Source: Lepraria neglecta
Lineage: Eukaryota; Ascomycota; Lecanoromycetes; Lecanorales; Stereocaulaceae
Assembly: GCA_033220425.1 (NCBI GenBank)
Contig: CM065650.1
Coordinates: forward strand, 4,464,001-4,528,000
Direction of reading: 5' to 3'
Length of the DNA stretch: 64,000 bases
Part shown: piece after piece, positions 25,801 through 37,432 of the stretch
How the letters are laid out: each line of letters starts with the position of its first letter
Position numbering within the stretch: position 1 is the first letter of the stretch
Translations under genes and position numbers: made by a program
The notes under the pieces: generated by a model
What the model saw: only the letters and a program-made list of their open reading frames with translations
What the model was told of the DNA's origin: nothing
Databases searched by the model: none

Positions 25801-28800
25801 TCAGCGAAAACCACGCCATCTTCTGCGCTTTGCAGCTTTGCGCTTTTTCTCCGCTGCATCTGCTGCCTGTTGCTCTGAAACGCCGTTCGCCGCATCTTGT
25901 CCTGTATCAATATCATCCACGTCAACTAGACCTGAGAGTTCCTCCTCGTCCATATCACTAAGATCTTCGCTCATGCCTCGTACAAGCTCTCTCCCCGTCC
26001 ATCGCTCCTCTTCGATCGTTGTACCGACTGGGTCAAAGGGCTCCATGTACCATGGAATACCACCATGTGACAATGGTTGAGAATCACCTCCAGAGCTCAT
26101 AGGCGGCGTAGGTGGCTCTGAAAGCTGGGCAGGATTGCCTGCTTGACGTGAGCCCGATCCGCCTCGAATGCTTGGTCGATGATCATCGCCGTTGACACCG
26201 TCCGTAGCTGGCATAGACTCTGGCGTTGGCTGTTGGCGTTTACTTTTGTTCTTACTCGACGGCGATTCCTTATTGTTCTGCTTTGGCTCTTCAGCAGAGA
26301 GGAGCTGTTGAGCTGCCTGGGTACTATCAGGGTCTATCTCCATCTCAGTAGCGCCGACTGTGCCATCCTCATGATCATTAGAGCCAGCTCCATTCGTTAG
26401 TGTTTTTTGCCGTGTTGTTTCGGCTTCGTCGTTGGCGGGTTGTGTCCCACTGATTGAATCACGCCGAGAATGAACGCTCTTCTCGAGCAGTCCGTCCAGC
26501 CTTCGTAGTTCTTTCTCGAAAGGCCTCTGGAACAATTCGCTTTCCATTCGTAACGCATCTTCCAGAGGGCCTTTCACTGCTTTGACGATTCTGTTGGCGA
26601 GTTTCTTCTTTTCCTTATAGTCGTGCGGTAAGTCTCTGACTGGGACCACTCCGTCTGTCGGTGCATGGACTTCGTTTGTGTCATGTGAAGCGGACGCGCC
26701 TAGGGTAGCATTGATCTCGGCTGCAAAATCCTCAGAGAAGCCAGTCACCGATGTGTAGTAGCGGATGCTGAGACCCTCTTCGAGCCTTGAGAAACCCTCT
26801 CGAAACACGCCTCTGCCATCAAACCTAATGTAATAAATCAGTTCAATATCCGACAGCTGATTGCTGAAGGCAACACTTACATCTGAGCCTTTTCTAAGAT
26901 CGGCCATAGGATTGGTGTGATTGGGAGATAGAGCGTGTCAATGATATCTTTCAGCAACTTGGCATCCTTGAGTTTATGATCTTCCCTCTCCTTGATCTTG
27001 GAGCACAATTGCCTCAGCTTCTCAACATCTTGCAATAGCTGCTCTGCAAAGTCGATCCGCCGTTGCAGGCGAACCCCGCCAGCTGCGCCCATGCCTACGA
27101 AGTTTCGCCGAGTAATTTCCATGGAGGTGAAAGTCTCCATTTGCAGCTGTAATCTCTTAAGTAGGGCCGCTCCTCTTCTTGACTCTCTTTTCAGTGTCCA
27201 GTACTTGCATGCCTCAGCAGCAAATTCCTTTCGTTTCCTGACAGCGAATCGTTGAAGTGAGCTTTCGACCGAGTTGTAAACGGCTAGCGGGATGACCGGG
27301 GCTCCCGAGGGCAGCCTCCACACGACTTTTGGCGGCTCATTACGTTTACGCTTATTAGGATTGAGAGTAAGAGTGAGTTTCGGATTCGAAGGTGGTTCCA
27401 CTGGATCTGGGACAGGAACATCTTGTGCTTGTGAAGGTCCCATAGACAACGCCGATTGCTGGCTATCCGCCCAAAGCCTGCCGCGCATCGTGTACCGATA
27501 ATACTCCATCGCATCCGAGGTTGCGTGATCGGTGTCGTGCTCTCTGCGCCACTCTGCAGGAACATGCTTATCGCAGTAGGCCTTGAGTACGCTTGCATCG
27601 ATACTAGCAGGCCCTCCATGAGTTGATTTCATCTTGAGAAAGAGCTTTGCTCTCCTCGCACAAGTAACATGAAATGCAATATAACAGTTCTTGTTCCCGC
27701 ATTGAATACAAGCACCCATCTTTTGGCGACAAATGTAACATGTCAATTTCCATCTTGGCTTCGGAACCTTTTCAACGTCCATTACAGGCTCCATAAAGGT
27801 GGAATTCCCTATTGAGACTTCGGGGATCCAGATCGCACATAGCAAATGGGCCCACCTAGACGAGTTGGTTTGCTTGAAAGCCCCGTCCGTGTTGGGACAA
27901 AAGATGCACGTGGGGGTGCCCCGGCCAATGAGTTGGCACTTCCGGCACAGCCATTGGCCTTCTGGTATGAAAGGCACTCCATAGCACTCCTGATGCACTG
28001 CCAAATCGCAACCATCACAGAACACAATGGCATTTGTATTTTCACAGTCCCCATCGTCACAGATGGCGCATTTGCTGTCCTGCTCTTCTCCTAACGCTGC
28101 AATTTCGCCATTGACAGCCGCTGCAGAGCTCGACCTTGGACGGTGTGTTTGTGGAGGTTTGGGATTGGGTTTCGGGATCCTCTTTTCGAGAGCATGCCAT
28201 TCTTTCTCGATCTTCGTCATTGTAATTTCAAAAATTGCGGGCTTGATGGCTTCGACTCCTTCTGCTTTTCTTTGAATGTTGTGACTGTCAAGCCAGTGAT
28301 TATCTTGCTCGTCCATATCATATTCAACTCGGCCAATACCAACACTGCCGATGGCTGAGTTGCTGTCGCCCTCCCCTTTTCCACCGGTCGCCATGTCCAA
28401 ATCCTCCTCAATGTTACCCTCGGTCACACGAATCAACTTTCTTGAAGGCCGGATGTAGATCTCGCTCTCCTGATATCCAACATTTGCCATGGATCGGTCG
28501 ACGTAATTGACCTGTTCAGCACGATCGTGTTCGTATTTCATGAAAGGGTTCAAAGCTCGGAAGGAAGGTTTCGGTAGGGTCAGCTTCTCGCGAGGGTTGA
28601 AGCCAGGAAGAGGCACGACTTTGGGCACTTCTGGTGTGCCTATGCCTTTTAGCATGGAATCTGCGCGGCGTGGCGGTCGGCCAGGGCGTCTCCTTGGTGT
28701 GGAATCAGCAGCTCCAGGAGTTGCAGAATCGCGATCATGACGATCCCCGTTCGTCTGAGTTTCTCCATCCTCGCCGCGAAATGGACTACCATTCCTATCA

Positions 28801-29315
28801 TCGAAAGAAGAGGTTGGTGTGGGCTTTTTGATTCCATCAACCTCATCTGAGGGAAAGACTGGGAAAAGCGCCCCAATGTCCAGATCATGATGAAATTCTT
28901 CCCAGCTTCTCTCTTCTCTCGGCTTGAACCCATCACCATGAACCACAGCAGCCGCAGCAGCTGCGGCCGAACTAAACCGAGGTCTGGTTGGAACTCGTTC
29001 CCTACGACTTTCTCGACGAGGGCGAGGGAATTCCACTGGCTGAACACCGTTCGCTGCATTTTCGCGTCCTACTCTACCCCGTGGACCAATGTAATTGTAT
29101 CCTCCTGGCCCCGTACCCCCAACTGGTACCTCCGTTCCATCATTTTCCACGTATCTACCACCACCCCCAGGACCTCCTGGCACGTATTTCCGCTTCATCG
29201 ATCTCGTCTCGGCCTGTGAAGGGCTTTCAGCTGAGGAGAGGTTCGAGTCTGACTTTCGAGCAGATCTGCGATGGGTGTTGAAGGGACGCCGGGCAGAGGA
29301 AGGCATGGGCGCCAT
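25801..29315 (-). CDS. NTO1: Nto1/BRPF-like PHD-knuckle-PHD chromatin protein
   Basis: Exons 26881-29315 and 25801-26824, with a 56-base intron (gtaagt..tag), give 1152 residues. After a basic, disordered N-terminus comes an EPL1-like region (about 255-360, NPFMKYEHDRAEQVNYVDR and EKEWHALEKRIPKP). A PHD finger follows (about 413-460, CAICDDGDCENTN, FCDGCDLAVHQECYG), then a zinc knuckle and an extended PHD finger (CIFCPNTDGAFK, WAHLLCAIWIPEV, CYICRQKMGACIQCGNKNCY): the PZP module of the BRPF/Jade/Nto1 family. In yeast Nto1 is a subunit of the NuA3 histone H3 acetyltransferase and reads histone tails; the same role is inferred here. A coiled-coil-like Arg/Lys/Glu region follows. I see no bromodomain or PWWP domain, as in fungal Nto1. 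The end is lysine/arginine-rich (KKRKAAKRRR), likely a nuclear localisation signal. Confidence 0.92.
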
Positions 29316-29869
29316 GGCTTCGCTGGAAGTACACGTTCGGCTCGCGTTGCGGCAGAGCTGACGTGATCATTTGCTGGAGAATGAGCTTAATAGGCTGGCA
29401 GCGTATGTGGGGCGTTCTTGAATGAATGCATAAACCCTGAACGCTCTGGAAGCGATATGAAGCTTAGGTCGATGCGCATTCACAGGTGGAGTCACTATCA
29501 AATGAGGCTCTTTGGCAGGGAGTGAGTGAGGTGACCTGATTGCAAACTAAAATGATCGGCGTTTCGGCCCGCAATTTCACACTATGATACTTTAGCGGGA
29601 TGTCTTCGCTAGCTGCCCAGTTCTGAATTTTTGAAGTCGTGTTCCAGCAGAAGTAGTGCTAGTATAAAGCATTATCTAATCACCTTGGTCATGTTCACGG
29701 GTGATTTTGACCATCACTTTCTACTTACTGAACTCACGCACCCTTGAGAATCCACACCTGCTTTGTTCGAAGACCCCAACGAACTGCAAATCCAATCGAA
29801 TCAGCAGCAGTACTACAAATAAACACAAGGACTTAGTGTGATCAAAGAATCATTCAAGCACTCTTCAGT
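29316..29869. other. divergent promoter region
   Basis: It lies between the starts of the Nto1-like gene (minus) and the small gene at 29870 (plus), so it probably carries both promoters. No obvious TATA box or repeat stands out. Confidence 0.5.
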
Positions 29870-30277
29870 ATGTCGAACAACGTGTGGGTCAATAGCGGCC
29901 AAGGACCGAGACAACATCCGGGCAGTCAGCCCAATGCAATAGCTCCTCAAGCGCCTGCCTTCAACGCGCAGGAAGTCAAAGACTTACTGAAGAATTGTAT
30001 ACCGCGATAAACCCCGCAGATTGAACAAGGACTGATCTTCCAAAGCTTACACACCTGGAAATTCATATCTACCTTATCATCCTGGTCCTGCAGCTATTGC
30101 TGCCCACAATGCGAGATCACGGCCATCTAAACGTGCGTCTGCTAGATCCGTCCAACTGAAACCCCTTAAGACTAATAAATACCAGCAAGCAGCATGGCCA
30201 ACAACAAAGACTTCTTCCTTGAGCTTCGTAACCAGGTCTCTGCAATGCGACAAGGTGGCGAACGCGCCGGTGGTTGA
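29870..30277 (+). CDS. small three-exon protein of unknown function
   Basis: No long ORF exists here, yet three short exons fit together: 29870-29996, 30046-30132 and 30186-30277, 306 bases in all, 101 residues. Intron 1 is 49 bases (gtatac..aaag, a weaker acceptor); intron 2 is 53 bases (gtgcgt..ccag) with an actaat branch-like site before the acceptor. The protein starts MSNNVWVNSGQGPRQHPG, has an acidic/helical piece (FNAQEVKDLLKN), a Tyr/Pro-rich middle (YLPYHPGPAAIAAHNARSRP) and a helical charged end (NKDFFLELRNQVSAMRQGG). There is no signal peptide or membrane span. Composition is even and hydrophilic, unlike chance frames. I do not recognise the family. The alternative is chance coincidence, less likely because three phases and sensible composition agree. 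Confidence 0.6.
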
Positions 30278-31423
30278 TATGATACCATAGATGAGAGTTA
30301 CAGCTACAATGCACACGGGATTATCCATTTGAGGATATCTACGGTGATTCGGTATGACAGCTAGTCTGCCTCCCTTCACCAGCTTGCCATGCTGAATGGT
30401 CAGTTAGAATAGAACAGAACACCATCTTATGGACCAAGATAGACTTCATAAGGACAACTATTGTCCAGGAAAGGCGAACTGCAGGTCTTTAATGCGATTA
30501 GCGATATACCCTGGTTGCAGGTGCATTATCGATGCGAGGTACGGTCTAGGAACCTTCCAGGCCAGTCTCACTCAATATGCGCTTCGCTCTCTGTGCCAAT
30601 CTGACTTCTCGATACTCCAAATTGCCGCTGTGTTCACTTTGCTCCTGAAGAGAACTGGTATTAAGCGCCTTGCCATAAAACAGTATCCTCATGGTTCTTT
30701 CGGACAGCACTCTTGAGACTGCTACTTTGCTCTGGCTCGTCGCATGTCCATTTCGTCCGATTGATGCAATCCAGCCATCTCCGACTGCGTGGAGAATTCC
30801 CATTTCAGAGAAGCAGCGTTCTTGAGGTGACGATTGCTCGTTCTTCGTGACTGAAGATCGCTGTGACGGTGCTTTACCTGCATGAACTTGGTCGCCATCG
30901 ATGGTCCGAAAGAACCATGTCTCTAAGCCTTACTTAAAAAGGAAGGTGACGAAGTCCAAAATTGCGCTTTCCCTGATCAATGGTGGGCGTTGGTCAAAAT
31001 TTGTGAAGAGGCTTGCATAAATTCGTTAGCCCCCTGCAGAAAAATTAGCCCGCTCTGTGATCGCACAGCGCTTAGCAGCAATGCTTTAGTCTGATTTGCT
31101 ACACCCAGCATTCAGTTCCAACACTTTTCTCGCACTCTTTGGATGATAGGAAAAGATATATAGACGTGCCGCTGGACCAACATTCCTTCTGCACCTACAG
31201 TTTCATTAATCGCTCTTGCTCAAGTTACCGCTTGCTTTGTTTTTGCTATTTGCTTCGATTGGCTGGTCCAATCATCTACTTCGCACTCTCTAACTCATTA
31301 AGCAAGCATCCCGCCTTTCCAAGACAATTCCTGTTGATCAGGCTCGTCCTCACCGTCACCTCATCAAGTCAACATCATTCGATAACCTCACCGTCTTTCT
31401 TCAATCAAAGCAATACCGCAAAC
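30278..31423. other. intergenic plus 5' leader
   Basis: It contains the promoter and leader of the next gene. The last part (from 31139) is open in the same frame as that gene but is Phe/Ser/Leu-rich and reads like a pyrimidine-rich leader rather than protein. Confidence 0.45.
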
Positions 31424-31798
31424 ATGCTTGCTCGCGCCGCACGCCCAAAGCTTGCTCTCGCCGTCCCAACCATCAACGCCGTCTCGGCCGCTGCCGCCAA
31501 GTCTCCTCTTCCACGCACACCCATCTCACCATCGCCAATCAGCCCCACAGTCCGCAACACTCGTCTCAACCAACGTGGTTTCTCCACCTTGCAACCGCCA
31601 ACCTTTGCATACAGCCAATCTTCGAACACGAAGAGCATCCTCAAGAAGGGCCACGCCTCAAGCTCGTCGAGCAAGAAGCTGTCGTTCAAGGAGGAGCCAT
31701 CCGTGCGATGCATCACACCGGTACCAGAGGACTACCATGGCACATACATGAAGATGAGCAAGGATGAGAGGAGATGGGGGAAGGGAAAGGGACAGTGA
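31424..31798 (+). CDS. small conserved-looking protein, possible mitochondrial N-terminus
   Basis: It is a single exon of 124 residues. The start at 31424 has the context caaacATG, and the first 35 residues are Ala/Arg/Ser/Pro-rich without acidic residues, like a mitochondrial presequence. The C-terminal half has SILKKG, then KKLSFKEEPSV, then TPVPEDYHGTYMKMSKDERR. The KLSF in a basic-to-acidic context resembles an RVxF-type docking site for protein phosphatase 1. I recall similar short C-termini in uncharacterised ascomycete proteins but cannot name them. The frame continues open upstream to 31139, but no good start lies there. The function is unknown. Confidence 0.7.
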   Translation: MLARAARPKLALAVPTINAVSAAAAKSPLPRTPISPSPISPTVRNTRLNQRGFSTLQPPTFAYSQSSNTKSILKKGHASSSSSKKLSFKEEPSVRCITPVPEDYHGTYMKMSKDERRWGKGKGQ

Positions 31799-34156
31799 TT
31801 GAAGCCAGCGAGCTGTTATCAGCTTTCAGGGTGACCGACCACTTCTCCGCATGGGAAACCCACCACAAATGGGGAACACCTCGGAATTGCACGCCTGGGC
31901 ATGGGAAAGGATGATGATTGTAATGATGGACTCGTGAGATGGATGATAATGAAGCATGAAGTTTCGCTTGCCAAATGATGTACTTCGTGACTGTAAAAAA
32001 TCTGCTCAACCATGCCCACCAAACGACTCCTTCAATCTTGCCTCCCAACAAGCTTGTAACCCCCTAAGAGACTTGTAGGCCATCGGAGACACCAACGGTT
32101 TTCCACTTTAGCGGAACATCTCCGAATTCCTTGTGTAGACATCTTTCGCGCCGGGTCGATAGTCGCATTTGTTCAGCCATAAGTTCCGAGTGTTAGAAGC
32201 CAATAGAACAAGACAGAAATGCTGATACAGAACCCCTTATTGGAGTAAAGAGCTATCAAGGGTGCTCTGCTAGCACACTCCCATGAAATGAGACCATCGA
32301 CCCGGCATGATAATTGTCTGTTTGGGCCAGCTGACCTGATACTTGTCTGACAGTTCACAAGAAAGAGAGCCCCGACATGATTTGGAACGACCGATCGACA
32401 GGGTCTCCTGAAATCCATGGGTCTGCTCAGCAGCACTAGTGTGTCAATGGGTCAAGTCTAGACGATTCAGCTGAGACCTCTGACAACTGCGCCAGAACCT
32501 GCAACAAGTGTCGCGAGGGTCAAGACCCAAAACAGGGCAGCTGAAACGAGGTCGAGGTCATTCTAGGTGAGGAGGGATCTCCTACACTCCGTAAAGATTG
32601 GACACTTGGCATAGGGGGATCTACGATCAACAGCCGGCGCCATCCGTTCTGCCATGTGGGGCTTAACAATGTCAGCACTTGAGCAGCCCTAGAACTAGCT
32701 TTAACTTCCGGCAGAAGGGTGCCCACGCGACGCCCGGCAGGGGAAAAACAAATAAAGAATTTACGAACATGAGGGCGGTGCAAACGGACTGTTCCTGCAT
32801 AAAGTGGGGAATTCATAACACTGAAGAGGAAAGGTGCCAGGGGCAGTGCCAACGTTCTGTTGCTTGTCAGAGAAATGTCAGAGGTTTGGCCAGGGGCGGA
32901 GCCAAAAATCTGAAACACCAAGAGCTTTTGTGTCAGAATGGCTTCGGCAGACGAGGCAAAAGGCAAAACATGATGCTATACGTTTTGAAAGGAGCGCGGT
33001 AGTCTCTTTTGCTGCGCCGATTGTTATACCCTTGTTGCTTGCAGTCAGCCCTTGAGGCTCATGACCCGACCGGAAGCGTCGGCTGCATGGTTGCTCGTGA
33101 CTGCAGCTCTGCATCGGACAGCCTTAGTTTTGATGGCCCAACAGCATCGGAGGAGAACACGAGTTGCAACACCGTTGGATGACATATTCTTCCGTACATC
33201 GGAGTTGCAGCTAAGAGTTTGTGAGAAAGTGCTGCTTTGGTAGAAAACTCCCGGGGATCGACCTAGAAGACGGATGAACATTTAGCGAGGCCCGTCGGTC
33301 TTCCTACAAAAAATGGCTAAAACCACCCACGACGGCCCCCGACAAGCCGACAACAGCTTGATGATGGGATATTTCACCGCATAATCGAGATGCATACACA
33401 ATCCTCGATCTCTCTCACTCCTTCACAGTCAGCTCATCAACTTAGACCTACTGATGATTTGGTCTGTAATGCAGACAAAGCCTCAACGTAAATACTAAGA
33501 GCCCCCAAAAATAGAAATGGGCTTTCCCCATCTCAGCCTAACGTAGCCGCCGCGCTTGCTCGAACAATCTAAAAACACACACGGAAGTCAGCACCTAGCA
33601 CATTGGCCTATGAGACGGTCCTGCTCCAAGCCCGACTCTCCCAAACAGACCTCTCAGAGACCTCGACTATGTGGGCGCTTAGTTCCTAATGCCCGAGAAA
33701 AGCTATGTTTCATCTTTCTTAGAGTTTCCAAAATAAACCCATGCACGCTGGCGTCAACAGGCCAAAACAGACTTACCGCAGGACTACTCTGACCCATTCC
33801 ACGACCTTCCTGCACAATGTTGGCGAGCGAACGGATTATAAGTTCGCTTGCTTCGCCTCAATCGCATTCATGCCTTCCTCTTCAGAATGCAGGAATAATC
33901 GTTAAAACACCACATCCAGGATTATTTTCTTCCAGGGGTACCTTTTCTTTCCCTTGCCAGTACTTTTTATGCTTAGCCTTCTCTCTTTACTCGCTATATA
34001 TTTTCCTACATGACTCTGCATTACAAGTCATTTTCTCGTTTCTTACTTGTATAAAGACGGGACCCCACATCTCCATCTGATCTTTTCCTTCTCTATACTA
34101 TCCTCCTGCTGCGAGGCTTTTCAAACCCAATCATCATCTACCTTTCTTTCTATAAG
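31799..34156. other. intergenic, no gene supported
   Basis: About 2.4 kb between two plus-strand genes. Frames at 32520-32966 (minus) and 32679-33002 (plus) oppose each other and lack motifs. The final few hundred bases are pyrimidine-rich, as expected of a promoter and leader of the Myb-like gene. Confidence 0.45.
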
Positions 34157-35137
34157 ATGCCCAAGGCTGCCAGTCGCCCTACCAACACTAGTCACCGCAT
34201 TACTCCATACCAAATCACCACAACGGCATCATTAGCACCATCGACAATGCCACCCCAAGGCACATCACCTCCAGCCTCAGGCAGTGACCGTCACGCATCT
34301 CAATCATGGCCACCACAGAACGATCAGCTCCTCATGGATGCCCGCCAGCGAGGTATGAACTGGCAACCAATTGCTACGACACACTTCCCAGACAAGACTG
34401 CCAATGCATGCCGGAAACGGCACGAACGCCTCATGGAGAAGCGTAATGCCAACGAAAACTGGGAAGGCGTCAAGATGGAGACGCTAGCCAGAGCTTACGT
34501 CGACGTCCGTGAGCAAATGTGGAAGATCCTCGCAGATCGAGTTGGCGAGAAGTGGCAGACCGTTGAACAAAAAGTCCGTTTTCATCCTAAAACCCCATGT
34601 TTGAAAACTCAATTGAAACTAACATCGCCTCAGTGTATGGAAAAAGGTCTAAAAACCCTCCAAACAGCCGGCCGAACCGCCACGCGCCGCGAACGAGCCA
34701 GTCAAGGCGGTGACCTGGACCTGGATGATTCCGAAATCACAGACAGCCGGTACCCAACATCCCGGCGCTCAAAATCTCACCACGAAGACGACGACCACGG
34801 TTTCAACGACAATGCCATCGACCCCGACGCCGACCATCCTTTCATCTCAACTAATAGACACGACGACCAGCCCTATGCCATCCCTTCCGTAACACCCTCA
34901 TACAGCTCCTCTGGCCGCTCTTACAGCACCGCTTCCTCGACGGGGTATACACCCACCATCACGGCCGCACCGCAATTCGGATCGCCCATGCTAGCCCAAA
35001 GCCAGAGCCTACCGCCCTTCCAACCAAAGCAACCGACGCTCCCATCTTTTTCGACCGCATTCGGTATGCCAGGTCTCAGCACCGTGATGAGTTCGCATTC
35101 GCCGCAGAGGGGTGCGGCTGTTACAACGCATTGCTAG
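34157..35137 (+). CDS. Myb/SANT-like DNA-binding protein
   Basis: Two exons, 34157-34573 and 34634-35137, give 306 residues. The 60-base intron (gtccgt..cctcag) is a multiple of three and has no stop, so it could be misread as coding; removing it joins WQTVEQK directly to CMEKGLKTL. Residues about 50-95 form a SANT/Myb-like unit with regularly spaced aromatics: SWPPQNDQLLMDARQRGMNW, HFPDKTANACRKRHERLM. A second helical segment follows (YVDVREQMWKILADRVGEKW), then a disordered Asp/Ser/Pro/Gln-rich tail. A nuclear regulator is inferred; its targets are unknown. The first ATG is used, though a second in-frame Met (MPPQG) 31 codons in could be the start. Confidence 0.82.
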   Translation: MPKAASRPTNTSHRITPYQITTTASLAPSTMPPQGTSPPASGSDRHASQSWPPQNDQLLMDARQRGMNWQPIATTHFPDKTANACRKRHERLMEKRNANENWEGVKMETLARAYVDVREQMWKILADRVGEKWQTVEQKVRFHPKTPCLKTQLKLTSPQCMEKGLKTLQTAGRTATRRERASQGGDLDLDDSEITDSRYPTSRRSKSHHEDDDHGFNDNAIDPDADHPFISTNRHDDQPYAIPSVTPSYSSSGRSYSTASSTGYTPTITAAPQFGSPMLAQSQSLPPFQPKQPTLPSFSTAFGMPGLSTVMSSHSPQRGAAVTTHC

Positions 35138-35430
35138 ACACGTCTATCATATCAGTCCAGGAGGTATCTTGGCTACGCTAATTAGATTTCTTATGTAAAT
35201 TTCTTATGTCTATCTTTTGGGCTCGGCCTGGGAATGATGTGACGATATACGTTGGGATGGGATACCTATCTGTACGATTACGACTATGGGCTGTTGTACG
35301 ATATCTTTTCCTAGATTCCCTCTTTGCTTTATGAAAAGCATGTCTTGTCTTGGCTTGGATATTTGTATCTGTAATTCTAACTTAATGCTTAAACCGAATT
35401 CCTCATACCTTCTTTCCTCACTCATCATCA

Positions 35431-36999
35431 TCAATCTTTAGCTGTGCCCCGCCTCTTCCAACAATCAACCCCCAAAATCCCACCATCCTCCGCCTCAGCA
35501 TCCAAACTCCATTTCCTAAGCGCTCTACATTTCAATTCACTCTCCCACCCACTCTCATACATCTCCATGCCCGTCCAGGCTATCATGGCGGCATTATCGG
35601 TGCAGAGCTCGACGGGCGGGAAGGTGAGCTGAATGTGCGGGAAGCCGCGGGCGGTGAGGAAGGAACGGAGGCTGCGGAATGGAATGGGTGTGTCAGCGCT
35701 AATGTTGGTTCGACAGGGATTGGGAGTGGACGAACACAGATCGTAGATAGCCGTTGCTTGCGACCCCACCACTGACTACCAGGGTCTTCATGCCCTCTCC
35801 TTTGTCCTCCAGGTCTTTCAAAGCCCAGCCGACTCGGCTAGCTAGATGCTCGAATGCAAGCCTCATCGCTTCACGCGCAAGATCAACCTTCTCTTCCTCA
35901 CCCATGTTTGGGTTACCATCGCAAATCCTCCTCACAGCGCTCCCCAGCCCAGAAAACGTAAACTCCATACTCCTACTCTTACTCCCACTCCTCGTTTCCG
36001 CTAGCGGCGGCACAATTGTCCACACCCATTTCGTCTCCTTCCTCTTAATCTCTTCGCCTCGCGTGGTAGGCGCGGTATAGTTGTAATCATATGAGCCGTT
36101 GGGGAATGCGAACCGTTCTAGGAGGCGGCCATACATGATTTCGGTCGTCGAATTGGTTATCCTAGGAGGTAGGACAAGCCGCGCGATTTTGTCGATGCAG
36201 TCGCCGATTGCGATGTCGGTTGTTGTTGCAAGGATGGAGTGGGTTGTTAGGGCTGAGGAGTACAGGAGGAGGGTGTGGCCGCCTGAGACGAGGAGGGAGA
36301 GGAAGGGGAAGGCTGGGTGAGGATCGCAGACGTGTCTGTTGTCATCGGCGCGGTCGTTCAGAGCGGAGACAAGACGAGGCGTCAGGGCGTGGGCTTGCAT
36401 GTGGTTCACGCCGACAAGAGGAATTTGCCATGCTACTGCAAGGCCTTTTGCTGTGTCTAGACCTGTGGTCAAGCTGGAGCGCATGCCGGGACCGCGGGTT
36501 ACGGATATGAAATCTGGTTTATGCTTTTCGATCGGCGGGAGACCAGGTCGCTGGAGAGTTATGGTACCGCCAGACGGTAGAATTTTGTCGTTATTCTCGC
36601 GGCGCACGACTGGGAGAGCATGGAGGGCTTTGCTGACGAGATGAGCGAGGTTTTCTTGGTGCGATTCTAGCGACACGATCGGATGCACGCCGCCATGAGC
36701 GCTGTTGTTTGCGGTGATCTTCTCGTGGAAGTGGAGATGGCAGGTGGAGGGGAATGTATAGGTGGGTCCATTGGAGAAGCGGCGATGGTCGCGCTTTTGC
36801 AAGATCGCTACTGATGTGTCGTCACTGTCGTCCTTATCGTTAGGAATTAGGAATAGAGGTCACTGCAAGCAGGGAAGTCATACCATGATGTTTCAATGGC
36901 AAGCGTCAAGAGCTGGCGCCGGCGGCTCTGCACTAGATGCAGAGCTTGCGCATAGGCGGTTCCGGTACGCCGAAGACAAATTGAATGCAATGCCAGCAT
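35431..36999 (-). CDS. QRI7: mitochondrial tRNA threonylcarbamoyltransferase (Qri7/OSGEPL1)
   Basis: This enzyme makes N6-threonylcarbamoyladenosine at position 37 of ANN-decoding mitochondrial tRNAs. Three exons (36884-36999, 35736-36824, 35431-35671) with introns of 59 and 64 bases give 481 residues. The first exon rebuilds the Kae1/TsaD opening LAIETSCDDTSVAIL and supplies about 30 basic, Arg/Gln/His-rich residues ahead of it, a credible mitochondrial targeting sequence. Metal-binding HMQAH lies near residues 180-184, with PGMRSSLTTGLDTAKG before it and VSGGHT and FSGLGSAVRR after it. VSGGVASNGYLR runs to the exon junction, where SVLRSF is completed. All family motifs are present. The gene is divergent from the Agc1-type carrier gene. 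Confidence 0.93.
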
Positions 37000-37432
37000 T
37001 CAACCTCCAGCATCAGCTATAAAGCTTAGAAACAGGCATTACTCATGAATAGCCTTCATGCTACAAGTAGCCCTAAAGAAAGGCGCAAAAGGTCGGATGC
37101 CGGGCGTAGATAGCGAACCGCGGAACTCAACCGCTATCAAATTTCGATTTTTGGGGCCAATAAAGTACCAGCTCCTGAGGTTTCAAGCTTCCAGATCCAA
37201 CGCTATACGGAACACGGACGAATTCCTTTATTATTAACACTGCCATTATGGAGCCCAATTCAGAGCCCTCCCAAGGCGAACATCCAGAGGCCTGAAAGGC
37301 TCACACACATCGGATCCTACGCCTTTCTCTGTCCCTGTGCGGCGTCTTGTTCGTTGGACCCCGAGGAGCCTGCCAAAGGCCAATAAACGAGTTTGAGAAG
37401 GATCTTTGTCTGTCATACAAATATCTGATACC
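37000..37432. promoter_or_regulatory. shared divergent promoter of QRI7 and AGC1
   Basis: Both genes start outward from this 433-base gap and both products act in mitochondria, so a shared regulatory region is possible. No specific site was identified; the role is inferred from layout only. Confidence 0.45.

Noticed and set aside
31139-31423. Upstream extension of the small gene at 31424
   Set aside because: The open frame begins with a non-ATG codon and its Phe/Ser/Leu content looks like translated pyrimidine-rich leader.
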